Part shown: piece after piece, positions 24,938 to 32,587 of the stretch
Layout: each line of letters starts with the position of its first letter
How positions within the stretch are numbered: position 1 is the first letter of the stretch
Assembly: GCA_035260545.1 (NCBI GenBank)
Contig: DATFUZ010000060.1
Coordinates: 1 to 41,921, forward strand
Direction: 5' to 3'
DNA length: 41,921 nucleotides
Source of the DNA: DATDDB01 sp035260545
GTDB taxonomy: Bacteria; Pseudomonadota; Gammaproteobacteria; Burkholderiales; Gallionellaceae
Position numbers and translations under genes: made by a program
The notes under the pieces: model-generated
Database searches by the model: none
What the model was told of the DNA's origin: nothing
Seen by the model: the letters and a program-made list of their open reading frames with translations, nothing else

Positions 24938-25452
24938 TTCGTTCCTTTCAGGGTCAGGGGCAGTCCCGCCACGGTCAGCAGGACGGTATCGCAAATTGTG
25001 GCCAGTTCCTGGTGCAGCCAGCCGGCCTCGTCGCAGAAGCGGCGCGTGAGTTCGCCCAGGGGTACGATGCCCATCCCGGTCTCGTTGCCGACCAAGACGA
25101 TTTGCCCCGGCAGTTCGGGAAGCGCGGCCAGCAGGTGGGCGCGCTCGCGCGCAAACATGCCGCCGTCGGCATGCAGCAGCAGGTTCGTAAGCCACAGGGT
25201 GAGGCAGTCCACAATCAGGCAGCGGTCTGGCGCGGCGTGCTCACGGAGCGCAGCGCCCAGCGCCAGCGGTTCTTCCACCGTGCGCCAGCCGGCCGGCCGC
25301 CGAGCCCGATGCATGGCTATGCGTGCGCCCATCTCGTCGTCCTGTGCGTCGGCCGTGGCGAAATACACCACGTCCAGCCCGCTGCTCACAGCCAATTCCT
25401 CCGCGAGGCGGCTTTTGCCGGAGCGCGCGCCGCCCAGGATCAGCGTGCGCAT
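24934..25452 (-). CDS. cobU: adenosylcobinamide kinase/guanylyltransferase CobU (CobP)
   Basis: This bifunctional enzyme phosphorylates adenosylcobinamide and transfers GMP to it. The 172-residue protein has the P-loop GGARSGKS at 7-14 and the motif MHRARRPAGWRTVEEP, with H48 as the probable guanylylated histidine. IVDCLTLWLTNLL and LVGNETGMGIVP are also conserved. The ATG at 25452 lies inside the end of cobQ (13-bp overlap), and the stop overlaps cobT by 4 bp. Confidence 0.95.
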   Translation of the reverse strand: MRTLILGGARSGKSRLAEELAVSSGLDVVYFATADAQDDEMGARIAMHRARRPAGWRTVEEPLALGAALREHAAPDRCLIVDCLTLWLTNLLLHADGGMFARERAHLLAALPELPGQIVLVGNETGMGIVPLGELTRRFCDEAGWLHQELATICDTVLLTVAGLPLTLKGTK

Positions 25453-26927
25453 GCCGCGTCCTCGCCGAGTTTGAACAGCGCGCGCAGGCGTCCGGTGTCC
25501 AAGTGCCGTTCTACCGCGTCGGCGAGCCGCTCCAGGGTGGCCTCGCGCAATGCGTCGTGATCGTGCGTAGCCGCATTCGTGATCCCGGCCCAGCGTAGCA
25601 GCGCGGCACAGGCCTCCGGTGCATCGAACAGGCCGTGCAAATACGTCCCGAGTATCTGACCATCCGCGCTGATCGCCCCGTCCGGTCCGTGCCCAAGTTG
25701 CGCCGCCGGCCGGTCCAGCGCAGGGCCTGTACTCACGCCGGCGTGAATCTCGTACCCGCCAACCGCTGCGCCGTCCAGCGCGAGCCGGCCTGTGCAATTG
25801 CGCAACTGCTTCTCGGCGCCCAGTGTGGTCTCCATTTCCAGCCAGCCCAGTCCGGGGCTGCTGCCGGCGGCGCCTTCGATGGCCAGCGGGTCGTGAATGG
25901 CTTGCCCCAGCATCTGGAAACCGCCGCAAATGCCGATTACCTTTCCGCGATAGCGCAGATGGTGCGCCAAGTGCCTGTCCCAGCCGCGCATGCGCAGAAA
26001 TTGCAGGTCGCCGCGCACATTCTTGGAGCCGGGCAGAATGATGAGGTCCGCCGCCGGCGGGACTTCGTGCTCCCCGACGAATCGGAGATCGACCTGCGGA
26101 TTGCTGCGCAAGGCGTCGAAATCGGTGTGATTGCTCATGCGCGGCAGCACAGGCACGATCACGCGCAGCCTCGCCGCTTCGGCAACGATGCCGGCAGGCG
26201 CCGCTGGCAGCGCATCCTCAGCGTCCAGGTGCAGGCCGTGGAGATAGGGCAGCACACCCAGCACCGGCTTGCCGGTCTCGCGCGCCAGCCACTCCAGCCC
26301 CGGTTCGAGCAAGGCGAGGTCGCCCCGAAAGCGGTTTACTACGAGGCCCGCGATGCGCGTACGTTCCGATTCCGAAAGCAGCGCCAGCGTCCCCACTATA
26401 TGCGCGAACATGCCCCCGCGGTCGATGTCGGCGATGAGGATCACCGGGCAATCGACGGCGTCCGCAAACCCCATGTTCGCGATGTCGTGCGCGCGCAGGT
26501 TGACCTCAGCCGGCGACCCGGCGCCCTCGCTGACGATCGCCTCATAATGGCGAGACAGCCGCTCGTGCGATTGCAGCACCGCATCGCGTGCAACGCGTTT
26601 GTAATCATGAAAGATTGCGGCATCCATATTGCCCACGGCGCGTCCCTGCACGATCACTTGCGCCCCCACTTCGGAATTGGGTTTGAGCAGAACGGGATTC
26701 ATGTCGCTATGCGGCGCAATGCGGCAGGCCGCGGCCTGCACCGCCTGGGCGCGCCCGATCTCGCCGCCGTCGGCAGTGACTGCGCTGTTCAGCGCCATGT
26801 TCTGCGGCTTGAACGGCGCGACGCGCACGCCCTGACGCGTCAGCCAGCGACAAAGCGCCGTCACCAGCAGGCTTTTGCCTGCATCGGATGTGGTGCCCTG
26901 CACCATCAGCGTCGCGGCCGTCATCAT
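25440..26927 (-). CDS. cobQ: cobyric acid synthase CobQ (CbiP)
   Basis: CobQ amidates side chains b, d, e and g of adenosylcobyrinic acid a,c-diamide using glutamine and ATP. The 495-residue product has an N-terminal dethiobiotin-synthetase-like domain with the P-loop GTTSDAGKS (11-19) and the segment FKPQNMALNS. The C-terminal class I glutamine amidotransferase domain has its nucleophile C334 in ICGGFQMLG, and H431 in GTYLHGLFD. Two adjacent ATG codons (MMTAAT) make the start ambiguous by one residue. Its start overlaps the cobD stop by 4 bp. Confidence 0.95.
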   Translation of the reverse strand: MMTAATLMVQGTTSDAGKSLLVTALCRWLTRQGVRVAPFKPQNMALNSAVTADGGEIGRAQAVQAAACRIAPHSDMNPVLLKPNSEVGAQVIVQGRAVGNMDAAIFHDYKRVARDAVLQSHERLSRHYEAIVSEGAGSPAEVNLRAHDIANMGFADAVDCPVILIADIDRGGMFAHIVGTLALLSESERTRIAGLVVNRFRGDLALLEPGLEWLARETGKPVLGVLPYLHGLHLDAEDALPAAPAGIVAEAARLRVIVPVLPRMSNHTDFDALRSNPQVDLRFVGEHEVPPAADLIILPGSKNVRGDLQFLRMRGWDRHLAHHLRYRGKVIGICGGFQMLGQAIHDPLAIEGAAGSSPGLGWLEMETTLGAEKQLRNCTGRLALDGAAVGGYEIHAGVSTGPALDRPAAQLGHGPDGAISADGQILGTYLHGLFDAPEACAALLRWAGITNAATHDHDALREATLERLADAVERHLDTGRLRALFKLGEDAACAR

Positions 26928-27898
26928 TCCTGCAGCGCCTGCTCCAGCCGTTGCCAGTCAGCTTCTGTGCCGGGGAGGCCGAAGCGCACGCTGCCCGTCT
27001 CGGGAAACCAGCGCGTCAGGATGGCGGCCTCGGCCAGCCGCCGGTGCAAGCCTTCGGCTTCGCCGGTGACCACCCACTGGAACAGCGCGCAACCGCCGGC
27101 AGGCGGCAGCCCAGCCGCGCGCAGCAGCCCGGCGAGGCGCACGCTGTCGGCAAGCAGGCGCTGCCTTGTGGCAACCTGCCATGCGCGGTCGCGCAACGCC
27201 GCCTCGGCCGCCCGTCGCGACGGGCCGGCCACCGTCCATGGACCCAGCAACTCGCGCAAGGCCAAGCGCAGCGGCGCAGCAGCCAGCATGAACCCCACGC
27301 GCGCTCCCGCCAGCCCAAAAAACTTCCCCAGCGAACGAAGCACGATCAAGCCGGGCGGCATGTCCGCCTGCGCGAGGCTGGCAGCGGGCGCTGGGTCGAT
27401 AAAAGCCTCGTCCACCACCAGCCAGCCGCCGCGAGCCGCGAGCCGCCCGTGCCAGTCCCGCAACGCGTCGCGCGAAAAGCGCGCGCCGTTCGGGTTGTTC
27501 GGGTGCATCAGCACCAGTGCGGAAAGATTGTCGAGGCGGGCGTTGATCTGTTCCGCCGTTAGCGGCACGACATCGTGCCCGGCGGCGTGCCAGGCGCGCG
27601 CGTGCTCCGCATAACCGGGGTAGAGCACGCCCGCGCGGCCTGGCGCGCGCAGGCGTGGCAACGCCTGGATCGCGGCCTGTGAACCGGCCACCGCCAGCAG
27701 ATCCGTCGTACCGTAGTAATCCGCCGCTGCCTGTTCCAGCCCATCCTCCTCCTGCGGCAAGCGCCCCCAGTCCTCAGACGCAGCCGGCGGCACGGGGTAA
27801 GGGGCCGGGTTGATTCCCGTGGAAAGATCCAGCCAGGCCGCCTCGGCTATGCCGTAGCGGACTGATGCGGCCCTGCGGTTTCCGCCGTGCTCAAGCAT
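26924..27898 (-). CDS. cobD: threonine-phosphate decarboxylase CobD (CobC of Pseudomonas)
   Basis: This PLP enzyme makes (R)-1-aminopropan-2-ol phosphate, the linker that joins the corrin ring to the nucleotide loop. The 324-residue protein is an aminotransferase fold type I member. The PLP lysine is K192 in LRSLGKFFGLAGARVGF, with MHPNNPNG at 131-138 and VVDEAFIDP at 161-169. The opening MLEHGGNRRAA and LDLSTGINP are typical. The ATG at 27898 overlaps the end of cbiB by 8 bp. Confidence 0.93.
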   Translation of the reverse strand: MLEHGGNRRAASVRYGIAEAAWLDLSTGINPAPYPVPPAASEDWGRLPQEEDGLEQAAADYYGTTDLLAVAGSQAAIQALPRLRAPGRAGVLYPGYAEHARAWHAAGHDVVPLTAEQINARLDNLSALVLMHPNNPNGARFSRDALRDWHGRLAARGGWLVVDEAFIDPAPAASLAQADMPPGLIVLRSLGKFFGLAGARVGFMLAAAPLRLALRELLGPWTVAGPSRRAAEAALRDRAWQVATRQRLLADSVRLAGLLRAAGLPPAGGCALFQWVVTGEAEGLHRRLAEAAILTRWFPETGSVRFGLPGTEADWQRLEQALQE

Positions 27899-28814
27899 GC
27901 GCGGCCACCCCCGCCAGCGTAAGCAGCCCCACCCACAACCATGCGCCGCGCTCCACCAGCGCAACGGCCCGCCCTATATCCGCCGCGCGCGGCGCACGGC
28001 CCGCGCCCAGCACGGGCCGCTCTTCCATTGCGCCGTGATAGTGCGCGGGCCCGCCCAGGACCAGCTGCAGGCTGCCCGCCCCGCTTGCCATCACGGGCCC
28101 GGCATTGGGGCTCGACCAGGCGCGCGCCTGGCCTTTCCAGCAGCGTATGGCGGATCTGACATTGCCCAGCGCAGCGTAGCTCAGCGCAGTCAGCCGGGCC
28201 GGAAGGAAATTGAGCACATCGTCCAGCCTGGCCGCCGCCCAGCCGAAGCGGCGATAGCGCGGCGTGCGATAACCCCACATCGCATCCAGGGTGTTCGCCA
28301 GGCGATATAGCGCCGCGCCGGGCGCCCCCAGCAGGGCGAACCAGAACAGGGCGCCAAATACCGCGTCATTGCCGTTTTCAAGCACCGATTCCACACCTGC
28401 ACGGGCCACGCTTTCGGCCTCCATGTCTTGCGTGTCGCGGCTGACGATCTCGCTCACTCGCGCGCGCGCGGCCGCCAGGTCGCCGGCGTACAGCGCCTGC
28501 TCAACCCGTAGCGCGTGTTCGCGCAGGCTTTGCAGGCCCAGCGCGAAATACAGCACCACGACATCGATGACGGGCCGCAGCGCCGGCTGCCGCCATAGCG
28601 CGATTGTCAGCGTCAGGAAGGGAGCGAGCGCGAGTGCCCACGCCAGCACGCCGCGTGCTCGCAGCCAGCCGCCACTATTGAATCTGCGCTCGAGCCGGGC
28701 GGCGTAGAGTCCGAAGCCGACCAGCGGATGCCAGTGCCTAGGCTCGCCGAGGAGCCGGTCGAGCAGCAACGCGCACCCCATGGAGAACGCCGCATGCAGT
28801 GCGGTATATGCCAT
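27891..28814 (-). CDS. cbiB: adenosylcobinamide-phosphate synthase CbiB (CobD of Pseudomonas)
   Basis: CbiB attaches the aminopropanol linker to adenosylcobyric acid in the inner membrane. The 307-residue product has several membrane segments and the family motifs LLDRLLGEPRHWHPLVGFG near 17, SRDTQDMEAESVARAGVESVLENGNDAVFG near the middle, and RYRRFGWAAARLDDVLNFLPARLT. The ATG at 28814 has GGAG 8 nt upstream. It sits between btuM (45 bp upstream) and cobD (8-bp overlap). Confidence 0.94.
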   Translation of the reverse strand: MAYTALHAAFSMGCALLLDRLLGEPRHWHPLVGFGLYAARLERRFNSGGWLRARGVLAWALALAPFLTLTIALWRQPALRPVIDVVVLYFALGLQSLREHALRVEQALYAGDLAAARARVSEIVSRDTQDMEAESVARAGVESVLENGNDAVFGALFWFALLGAPGAALYRLANTLDAMWGYRTPRYRRFGWAAARLDDVLNFLPARLTALSYAALGNVRSAIRCWKGQARAWSSPNAGPVMASGAGSLQLVLGGPAHYHGAMEERPVLGAGRAPRAADIGRAVALVERGAWLWVGLLTLAGVAAHA

Positions 28815-28859
28815 CGCCGTGACTCCGGCAGCGGCCCGCCAAGGCGGGCCTTGCCGCAC

Positions 28860-29435
28860 TCAGGAAGCGGAGTGGGAAGCGGAGCGGTGGCCTCCCGCCA
28901 GCGCCATGTGGATCAGCGCAGCTGCGCTGAGGTAGAGCGCAACGCCACCGAGATCGCCGGGAAAATATGCGACCAAACGCGCGCCGAATTCAGACAGGTG
29001 CGTGTCGGCAAAACGGCCGCCGAGAAAATAGAAACTGCCGCTGGAAATCAGTTCGCAAACGAAAGTCCCAACAAAGGCGGCTGCGGCAAACCGGGGCAGA
29101 TTGTGCGCCGAGGCCTTGAAATGCTGTGCGCTCAGGCGCCCGGCATACCACAGCGCCGCATAGGCGGGCGCGAGGAAGACGTATGCCGGTGTCACGCAAA
29201 AGCTGCTGGCGCCCCACTGGGTGATGGCCACATAATCAATGAGGGCGGCTTGCGCCAGAAACAGCGGCAGCAGCGCGCGCTGCCGGAGATAGAAGCCCAG
29301 CAGGAAGAAGATCGCCCACGACGCATCCGGCAGGTGGGTGGGCGAAATGAAATGATTGCCGCGCGTCGCCCACATCAGGACGGACAGTGCGCCCGCAAGC
29401 CCCAGGGTGCCGTATCTGGAAAGAAGCGTGTTCAT
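28860..29435 (-). CDS. btuM: vitamin B12 transporter BtuM (solitary ECF S-component-like)
   Basis: BtuM is a small inner-membrane cobalamin transporter related to the S-components of ECF transporters, found with B12 genes in proteobacteria and studied from Thiobacillus denitrificans. The 191-residue product has about six hydrophobic segments. The Thiobacillus protein binds cobalt through Cys80 and removes the cyanide ligand; here GASSFCVTP places a Cys exactly at residue 80. The numbering match supports both the identity and the ATG at 29435, which has AAGGAG upstream. It lies directly downstream of btuB under the riboswitch. No btuC, btuD or ECF energising module is in the window. Confidence 0.88.
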   Translation of the reverse strand: MNTLLSRYGTLGLAGALSVLMWATRGNHFISPTHLPDASWAIFFLLGFYLRQRALLPLFLAQAALIDYVAITQWGASSFCVTPAYVFLAPAYAALWYAGRLSAQHFKASAHNLPRFAAAAFVGTFVCELISSGSFYFLGGRFADTHLSEFGARLVAYFPGDLGGVALYLSAAALIHMALAGGHRSASHSAS

Positions 29436-29466
29436 GGTGTCTCCTTGTTTTTCATGATTCCGTCGT

Positions 29467-29495
29467 GCGCGGAAGGCGATGCCCGTCTTCCGCGC
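29467..29495 (-). other. stem-loop between btuB and btuM
   Basis: A perfect 9-bp stem, GCGCGGAAG with CTTCCGCGC, closes an 11-nt loop in the 70-bp btuB-btuM gap. On the minus strand no T-run follows, so it is not a clear terminator. It may protect the btuB message or reduce read-through into the enzyme genes. Confidence 0.5.
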
Positions 29496-29505
29496 ATTTT
29501 ACTCC

Positions 29506-31380
29506 TTATTGCCGGTAATTGATGCCGACGAAGAACGTGGGCCCGAGGTAATTGTAACCATAAGCCGCGGCGTTATTCTGGTTGGTCAGATTGTCCCCTC
29601 GCAGCACCAGGCTTGTCGCCTTGCCGAGCGCGTAGGTACCGGTCACTCCGAACACGTCGTAGGCAGGGAGGGTCCGGGTATTGCTCGCGTCCGGCCGCGT
29701 GCCGCTGTGCTGCCACTCCACACCGGCGTCGAGTTTGCCGAAGTGGTGCGTTACACCCAAGCTGCCATGCACCCTGGCGCGGCGATCCAGTTGCACGCCT
29801 GTTAAGGCGTCGTGCGGATTCTGGTCGGTCCACGCAGCCTTCACGCCGGTGTCTCCAAAGCGACCGTCGTAGCTCAGTTCCACCCCGCTGATGCGTGCGC
29901 TGTCGACGTTCAGCGCGCGGTAGATGTAGTTCACCGGGTCGACGAGCACCGGGTTGATGAGGTCAGCGATCCGGTTGTCGAAATACACCATATCCACCTG
30001 CTGCATGCCGGCGTGGTAATGCAGGCCCGCCTCCATGTTGCGCGAATGCTCGGGCCGCACCGCCGGATTGCCGTAGTTCGGGTAATACAGGTCATTGAAG
30101 GTCGGCGCCTTGAACGCAGTGCTGTAACTGGCCGTTGCGCGCCACGCATCGTTGAAGGAATAACCGTAGCCCGTCAGCCAGGTGTTCACGTTGCCGTATT
30201 GCGAATTGCGGTCTTGCCGCAGGTTCAGTTGGAGTTCATGCGCGCCAAACTGACCCGTATAACCGGCGTACACACTGTTGATCGTGCGCGCCGTTACCGC
30301 ATAGCCCGGCGTGATGTCGGTGGAAACCTGCTCGCGCAATGACTCTGCCCCCAGCACCAGCTGCTGCCCGGCGCTCACGTCCAGCGTGTTCTGCCAGCCC
30401 AGCTGGTTGCTCGCCGTCTGGAACAGCGAACTCGGACTGCCAAAGAAGGCGGTGGGCGCGCCGTTCAGAAAATCCCGGTACTGATCGACACCGTTGGCCA
30501 CCTGCAGCTTGCTGTGCCAGATGTCACTGATCTGGTCGTCGGATGCGAGCGCCAGCTTCCACATCTGCTCCTTGTTTACGTTCACGTCGGTCGGCAGGCC
30601 AAAGCCGCTGTCATACTGGTTGTCGCCATAGCTGCCGAACAGCGAGGCCGACACGCGATGATCCGCGTTGAAGGAATGCCCTAGGCTGGCGCTGACGCTG
30701 TTGTTGCGGTAGCCATCGCGGTCCGGATTGGCATTCGGAACCAATACCGGATTCAGCGCCGAAACCCCGTCGGTTTTGAAGCTGGATACCTGCACGGAGA
30801 AATCGGTATCACCCTGCGCGCCGCCGATACCGGCGGAAACACGCCGGGTGCCCAGGCTGCCGACACCCACGCTGGCGTTGGCAGCGGGCGCGCCCCGCCC
30901 CCGCTTGGTAAAGATCTGGATCACGCCGCCGATGGCGCCGGTGCCATACAGGCTGCTGACATTGCCCCGCACCACCTCGATATGGTCGATCTGGTCCGCC
31001 ATCAGCTGGTCAATTGCGGTCGTCCCCAAAGTGGCGGAGTCCATACGCACGCCATCCACCAGCACCAGCACTTCGTCGCTGTTGCTCCCCCGCAGATACA
31101 CGCCGGCGGGCTTGCCGATGCCTCCAGGCTGGGCGATTTCCACCCCGACCACGTCGCGCAGCAGGGTGGGCAGATCGGGCGCATGGGATTTGCGTATGTC
31201 CTTGGCGGTGATCACCGTGGTGTCGGCAATCGTCTTGCCGGATTTCTCGGCCGTGCGCGTTGGCGTTTCGACCAGGATTTCCATGGGCTGGTCGGTGCCA
31301 GCCGGGGGTTCGTCGGCAAAGCCGGGGGAGGAAGACAAGGCCGCGCCTAGCAGCGCCGCCGCAAACAGTGGGTACTTCAT
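29506..31380 (-). CDS. btuB: TonB-dependent vitamin B12 receptor BtuB
   Basis: BtuB imports cobalamin across the outer membrane with energy from TonB. The 624-residue product starts MKYPLFAAALLGAALSSSPG, a signal peptide probably cleaved after FADE or just before it. The TonB-box-like EILVETPTRT follows at 34-43. The plug domain includes LPTLLRDVVGVEI and VLVLVDGVRMDS, followed by EVVRGNVSSLYGTGAIGGVI. The C-terminal barrel ends in an aromatic-containing strand (FFVGINYRQ). The ATG at 31380 lies 175 bp after the riboswitch aptamer. It is the first gene of the operon. Confidence 0.94.
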   Translation of the reverse strand: MKYPLFAAALLGAALSSSPGFADEPPAGTDQPMEILVETPTRTAEKSGKTIADTTVITAKDIRKSHAPDLPTLLRDVVGVEIAQPGGIGKPAGVYLRGSNSDEVLVLVDGVRMDSATLGTTAIDQLMADQIDHIEVVRGNVSSLYGTGAIGGVIQIFTKRGRGAPAANASVGVGSLGTRRVSAGIGGAQGDTDFSVQVSSFKTDGVSALNPVLVPNANPDRDGYRNNSVSASLGHSFNADHRVSASLFGSYGDNQYDSGFGLPTDVNVNKEQMWKLALASDDQISDIWHSKLQVANGVDQYRDFLNGAPTAFFGSPSSLFQTASNQLGWQNTLDVSAGQQLVLGAESLREQVSTDITPGYAVTARTINSVYAGYTGQFGAHELQLNLRQDRNSQYGNVNTWLTGYGYSFNDAWRATASYSTAFKAPTFNDLYYPNYGNPAVRPEHSRNMEAGLHYHAGMQQVDMVYFDNRIADLINPVLVDPVNYIYRALNVDSARISGVELSYDGRFGDTGVKAAWTDQNPHDALTGVQLDRRARVHGSLGVTHHFGKLDAGVEWQHSGTRPDASNTRTLPAYDVFGVTGTYALGKATSLVLRGDNLTNQNNAAAYGYNYLGPTFFVGINYRQ

Positions 31381-31402
31381 ATTAATTTCGTCCTGACAAA
31401 GC

Positions 31403-31425
31403 GTTCCAAGCGTCCCCGTTGGAAC
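31403..31425 (-). promoter_or_regulatory. hairpin near the btuB ribosome site, candidate riboswitch expression platform
   Basis: GTTCCAA and TTGGAAC form a perfect 7-bp stem with a 9-nt loop, ending about 10 nt before the AGGA ribosome site of btuB. No T-run follows it, so any control would act on translation. A second short hairpin, GAGCC-ATAC-GGCTC, lies between it and the aptamer. The role is inferred from position. Confidence 0.4.
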
Positions 31426-31554
31426 ATGCACAGCGCATGAATCGCGGCTGCGCGTTGCTCACAAGGGAGGAACTGCTGGCGTTCGACAGGACGGAGCCGT
31501 ATGGCTCTTCTTGACCGGATGCGCCGCCCGCAGCATCTCCCAACCTCTTGCTTC

Positions 31555-31728
31555 CAGGCCGGTATCCGGGCTCGCAAGGAATGACTCACCGCCTTCCCAT
31601 GATTGCTCACAGTGGCATGAATGGTGAGTCCGCACTTGCTTACCGTTGCGGGGGCAGCACAGGCCTTGGAACGACGTTCCGCACCTGATTTCCCGTTTAA
31701 CCGGGCGCACTTGGCGCACGGCACCTCA
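31555..31728 (-). ncRNA. cobalamin riboswitch (AdoCbl/B12 element) of the btuB operon
   Basis: On the minus strand the leader contains the ordered conserved blocks of the cobalamin aptamer: GAGGTGCC at the 5' end, AAACGGGAA, GGTGCGGAACG, CTGCCCCCGCAACGGTAAG, the B12 box TGCCACTG (centred near 31612), TGGGAAGGCGGTGAG, and GAGCCCGGATACCGGCC closing P1. It would repress btuB and the downstream transport and assembly genes when cobalamin is abundant. Boundaries are approximate. Confidence 0.95.
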
Positions 31729-31738
31729 AAGCAGCCGC

Positions 31739-31744
31739 ATTCTA
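31739..31744 (-). promoter_or_regulatory. extended -10 promoter of the B12 riboswitch transcript
   Basis: On the minus strand TGCTAGAAT is an extended -10 (TGN-TAGAAT) placed to start transcription about 4 bases before the aptamer. No -35 match is seen at 17 bp. Confidence 0.5.
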
Positions 31745-31806
31745 GCAAGAACTCGCGCGCCCCTGCCGCCCATTTCCAAACAACTTTCAAAAAAACTTCT
31801 TACCGT

Positions 31807-31836
31807 TTGACTTAAAGGGATTTTTTGGAATATAGT
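31807..31836 (+). promoter_or_regulatory. sigma-70 promoter of the zapB-like gene
   Basis: TTGACT (31807-31812) and TATAGT (31831-31836) each match the consensus at 5 of 6 positions and are 18 bp apart. The predicted start lies near 31843, which is the GTG proposed as the start codon of the downstream gene. It diverges from the riboswitch promoter. Confidence 0.65.
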
Positions 31837-31842
31837 GTCTGC

Positions 31843-32040
31843 GTGAAGAACGAACTTGACTCGCTGGAACAGAAACTGGGGCAACTGGTGCGCCTGAGCC
31901 AGCGCTTGCGCTCGGAAAACCAGAAACTGCGCCAGGCACTGGCGGAGATCGAGAGCAAGCATCGTCAGTGCAATGACAAGGTCAACGCAGCCAAGTCCCG
32001 TTTGGAAAAGCTGCTGCTTAACCTGCCGGAAGACGCATGA
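31843..32040 (+). CDS. ZapB-like coiled-coil protein (TIGR02449 type)
   Basis: A 65-residue, mostly helical protein. Heptad-like leucines run through KNELDSLEQKLGQLVRL and the segment SRLEKLLLNLP. It resembles the short coiled-coil proteins that precede zapA in proteobacteria and are related to the division factor ZapB. The start is uncertain. The GTG at 31843 fits the family's short N-terminus but has no ribosome site and coincides with the predicted transcription start. A TTG at 31825 follows AAGGGA but lies upstream of that start point. The stop overlaps the zapA ATG by 4 bp, so the pair is translationally coupled. Confidence 0.75.
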   Translation: MKNELDSLEQKLGQLVRLSQRLRSENQKLRQALAEIESKHRQCNDKVNAAKSRLEKLLLNLPEDA

Positions 32041-32351
32041 GCGGCGATAAAGTCCAGACCCTGGAAGTGAAAATCCTGGACCGCGAGCTGCGCGTCGCCT
32101 GTCCAGAGGACGAGCGCGCCGAATTGCTCGACGCGGTCGCCTACCTTGACCGGAAAATGCGCGAGATTCGCGACGGCGGCAAGGTGATTTCGGTGGAGCG
32201 CATCGCCATCATGGCGGCGCTCAACATCGCCCATGAACTGCTCACCACACGCCTCGGCAGCGGTTTTGACATGGCCGAATTTAAGCGTAGAATGGTTTCC
32301 ATGGAAGCAACCATCGATGCCACCCTGGCGGAGCAGGATGAGTTGTTTTGA
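32037..32351 (+). CDS. zapA: cell division protein ZapA
   Basis: ZapA binds FtsZ and bundles its filaments at the division ring. The 104-residue product has the family core KILDRELRVACPEDERAEL near 12-30, then YLDRKMREIRDGGKV and ERIAIMAALNIAHELL. A C-terminal coiled coil follows. The ATG overlaps the upstream stop (ATGA). The 6S RNA begins within a few bases of the zapA stop, the zapA-ssrS order seen in many proteobacteria. Confidence 0.95.
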   Translation: MSGDKVQTLEVKILDRELRVACPEDERAELLDAVAYLDRKMREIRDGGKVISVERIAIMAALNIAHELLTTRLGSGFDMAEFKRRMVSMEATIDATLAEQDELF

Positions 32352-32353
32352 GG

Positions 32354-32538
32354 TTCACCCTGCGGTGTTCGTCAGGCCCATAATTCTTTGAACCCATAAG
32401 CGAATGCTTACGGCTGAGACTCTCAGATGTTACTGTTGTGCGCGTCCCACTGCCGGATGTACCTGATGTAACGAGGAATCGGCCATCCTTGAACCCACGG
32501 TTCAGGAGACTGGGTGCAACGGCACAGGCGGGGTTCTT
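32354..32538 (+). ncRNA. ssrS: 6S RNA (SsrS)
   Basis: 6S RNA mimics an open promoter and sequesters sigma-70 RNA polymerase in stationary phase. The ends can pair: CCCTGC at 32358-32363 with GCGGGG at 32528-32533, then GTGTT with GGCAC. The 5' GGTGTTCGTCAGGCCC and the 3' hairpin TGAACC-CAC-GGTTCA at 32490-32504 match the E. coli 6S segments ATGTTCGCAAGCGGGCC and TTGAACCAAGGGTTCAAGG. The middle has long weakly paired arms as expected for the central bubble. Its place directly after zapA agrees. Ends are approximate. Confidence 0.88.
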
Positions 32539-32545
32539 CTTCACA

Positions 32546-32571
32546 ATGCGGCTCCGGCCGCATTTTTCTTT
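32546..32571 (+). terminator. Rho-independent terminator after 6S RNA
   Basis: The 7-bp stem ATGCGGC with GCCGCAT (32546-32552 and 32557-32563) closes a 4-nt loop and runs into TTTTCTTT. It ends the zapA-6S transcript just before the EVE-domain gene. Confidence 0.8.
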
Positions 32572-32587
32572 GCGGTGGAGTCTGGAG

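Noticed and set aside
24938..25195. 86-codon N-terminal extension of cobT
   Set aside because: The extension is the shifted frame of cobU, rich in Arg, with no family similarity. The ATG at 24937 has a ribosome site and an ATGA overlap.
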